Of a DNA stretch of 7,357 bases, positions 6,526-7,357 are shown piece after piece. The notes below the pieces were generated by a model that made no database searches, had not been told where the DNA came from, and saw nothing but the letters and a program-made list of their open reading frames with translations. Position 1 is the first letter of the stretch; each line of letters begins with the position of its first letter. Source of the stretch: JAOUEA01 sp046732015 (GTDB lineage: Bacteria > Actinomycetota > UBA4738 > HRBIN12); contig JBKPMF010000306.1 of assembly GCA_046732015.1 (NCBI GenBank), forward strand, positions 1-7,357. The letters are read 5' to 3'. Position numbers and translations under genes: made by a program.

Positions 6526-6541
6526 TACGTAGTCCTACGTA
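6526..6541. promoter_or_regulatory. 7-2-7 inverted repeat, candidate NarL/LuxR-type response-regulator site
   Basis: TACGTAG-TC-CTACGTA has perfect seven-base arms with a two-base spacer. NarL-family regulators are known to bind inverted heptamers in this 7-2-7 layout, with half-sites beginning TAC and ending GTA. It lies about 137 bp upstream of the pilin start and about 54 bp upstream of the divergent gene's start, so it could act on either. The regulator is not encoded in the window. Confidence 0.5.
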
Positions 6542-6552
6542 CGCACGTGCGT
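6541..6552. promoter_or_regulatory. 12-bp perfect palindrome abutting the 7-2-7 repeat
   Basis: ACGCACGTGCGT is its own reverse complement and shares base 6541 with the neighbouring inverted repeat. It may be a second operator or an extension of the same regulatory site. An in-frame GTG for the rightward gene lies inside it (6547), but it has no good ribosome binding site. Confidence 0.35.
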
Positions 6553-6594
6553 GGACTCCAGCGCCCGGGTCCGCCGGCCGATGGAAACGGGGAG

Positions 6595-7357
6595 ATGGCC
6601 CATGCACTGCGACCCGTCCTCGACCCGGCTCCCGGCTCCGGCCACGGGGAACACGATGCTTCGCCATCGGCGATGCGCCGACCCGGGTGGCCCACCCTCG
6701 ATCACGTCTGGGCGGCCCTTCCCGTCGTCATCCCGGTCGTGGTCTCGCTCGCGACCCGCATGGTGGCGATCGACCTCGCCTACCACGTGCGTGCCGGTGA
6801 GCAGGTCCTGCGCGGGACGATCCCGAGGGCGGATTCGTGGACGTTCACGGTGGCCGGCACGCCGTGGCTGGACCAGCAGTGGGGGGCGCAGGCCCTGCTG
6901 GCTTCGGCGCATCGCGTCGGAGGCTTCGCCACGATCGCTCTGCTTCGAGCCGGCCTCATCGGGCTGACGTTCGCCCTGGTCTACCTGGCGTGCCGGGCCA
7001 AGGGGGCGGACCCGCGGACCTCGTCGTTGCTGTCACTCGGAGGATTCGTCGTGTGCCTGCAGACGCTGGCGATGCGACCCCAGCTATTCGCGGTGCCCTT
7101 GTTCGCCGCCTCGTTGTGGATACTGGCGGGCCGCCACGAGCGTCCGGCACGGCTGTGGGCCCTGCCGGTGCTGGCCATCGTCTGGGCCAACGTGCACGGG
7201 AGCTTCGTGTTCGCCCCGTTGCTGGTCGGCCTGGCCCTTTTCGAAGACGTGATCGGGCGAGACCCTCGACGCACCCGGCTCGCCCTCATCGCCGGACTGA
7301 CCGCGATCGCGACCCTGGTGAACCCCTTCGGCGTCGGCGTCTGGGTCTACGTGAAAG
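6595..7357 (+). CDS. polytopic membrane protein, GT-C glycosyltransferase-like, function unknown (3' end cut by window edge)
   Basis: This open frame runs rightward for 254 complete codons without a stop. After a non-hydrophobic N-terminus there are hydrophobic segments at about 38-59, 111-133, 143-160, 163-179, 187-216 (probably two helices) and 229-250. The loop after the first segment carries DLAYHVRAGEQVL (60-72), then IPRADSWTF (76-84) and GTPWLDQQW (88-96). Later motifs are MRPQLF (160-165), WANVHGSF (197-204) and NPFG (243-246). I recall this series from a widespread uncharacterised bacterial membrane family that resembles PMT/ArnT-type lipid-linked sugar transferases, with an Asp in the first exterior loop. 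The enzymatic role is inference. The start is uncertain: ATG 6595 is chosen, with GTG 6547 or ATG 6673 possible. It is divergent from the pilus operon, so the shared upstream DNA may link their regulation, or the gene may be an unrelated neighbour. Confidence 0.75.
   Translation, partial: MAHALRPVLDPAPGSGHGEHDASPSAMRRPGWPTLDHVWAALPVVIPVVVSLATRMVAIDLAYHVRAGEQVLRGTIPRADSWTFTVAGTPWLDQQWGAQALLASAHRVGGFATIALLRAGLIGLTFALVYLACRAKGADPRTSSLLSLGGFVVCLQTLAMRPQLFAVPLFAASLWILAGRHERPARLWALPVLAIVWANVHGSFVFAPLLVGLALFEDVIGRDPRRTRLALIAGLTAIATLVNPFGVGVWVYVK

Larger units (their letters stand above)
6390..6594. promoter_or_regulatory. divergent intergenic region between flp and the membrane-protein gene
   Basis: These 205 bp separate two divergently transcribed genes and should hold both promoters. 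I see no convincing -35/-10 pair. On the minus strand TTTACCGT (around 6474-6481) contains a TANNNT-type -10 (6474-6479), but the bases 17 nt upstream do not resemble TTGACA. The region holds three dyads listed separately. Short ORFs on either strand here lack family features and are not called. Confidence 0.5.

Noticed and set aside
6446..6912. Short minus-strand and alternative plus-strand frames over the intergenic region and the start of the rightward gene
   Set aside because: They have no domain, poor starts and low-complexity Arg/Pro/Gly composition, and conflict with the better-supported membrane-protein frame.

Overview
The window is a high-G+C bacterial segment. Nearly all of it is a leftward (minus-strand) Flp/Tad type IVc pilus locus. 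In order of transcription from the right it encodes the Flp pilin (6389-6174), a TadE-like pseudopilin (6070-5618), a TadG-like protein with a large cysteine-rich exterior domain (5633-4209), CpaB/RcpC (4183-3389), the TadZ/CpaE ParA-like ATPase (3392-2175), the TadA/CpaF motor ATPase (2149-830) and TadB, the inner platform protein (833 to the left edge, truncated). The TadB reading frame runs off the window, so a search for complete ORFs would miss it; its translation is a clear TadB. TadC would be expected next, outside the window. No prepilin peptidase (TadV), secretin (RcpA/CpaC) or pilotin (TadD) gene is present here.

The organism is most likely an actinobacterium or a similar high-G+C monoderm. 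The reasons are the strong GC bias with GTG starts, the compact cpaB-cpaE-cpaF-tadB order, and the absence of a secretin gene between cpaB and tadZ, where diderm loci often carry it. This is inference; no rRNA or phylogenetic marker is present.

The genes are tightly coupled: GTGA overlap (cpaB/tadZ), ATGA overlap (tadA/tadB), 16-nt overlap (tadE/tadG), and two 25-nt gaps each holding a strong Shine-Dalgarno sequence (tadG-cpaB, tadZ-tadA). The one real break in the operon is the 103-nt gap between pilin and tadE. It holds two adjacent hairpins and no U-tract, as expected for an element that keeps the pilin message abundant relative to the assembly genes.

To the right, a roughly 200-bp divergent intergenic region separates the pilin from a rightward gene for a polytopic membrane protein (6595 to the right edge, truncated) that resembles GT-C-like membrane glycosyltransferases. 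This region contains a perfect 7-2-7 inverted repeat (TACGTAG-TC-CTACGTA), the geometry of NarL/LuxR-type response-regulator sites, abutted by a 12-bp perfect palindrome, plus an imperfect dyad nearer the pilin. These are the best candidates for regulatory control of the pilus locus. I found no RNA genes, insertion sequences, CRISPR arrays or wholly novel system. The most unusual points are the regulatory DNA, the hairpin pair, and the paired cysteines in the exported subunits.
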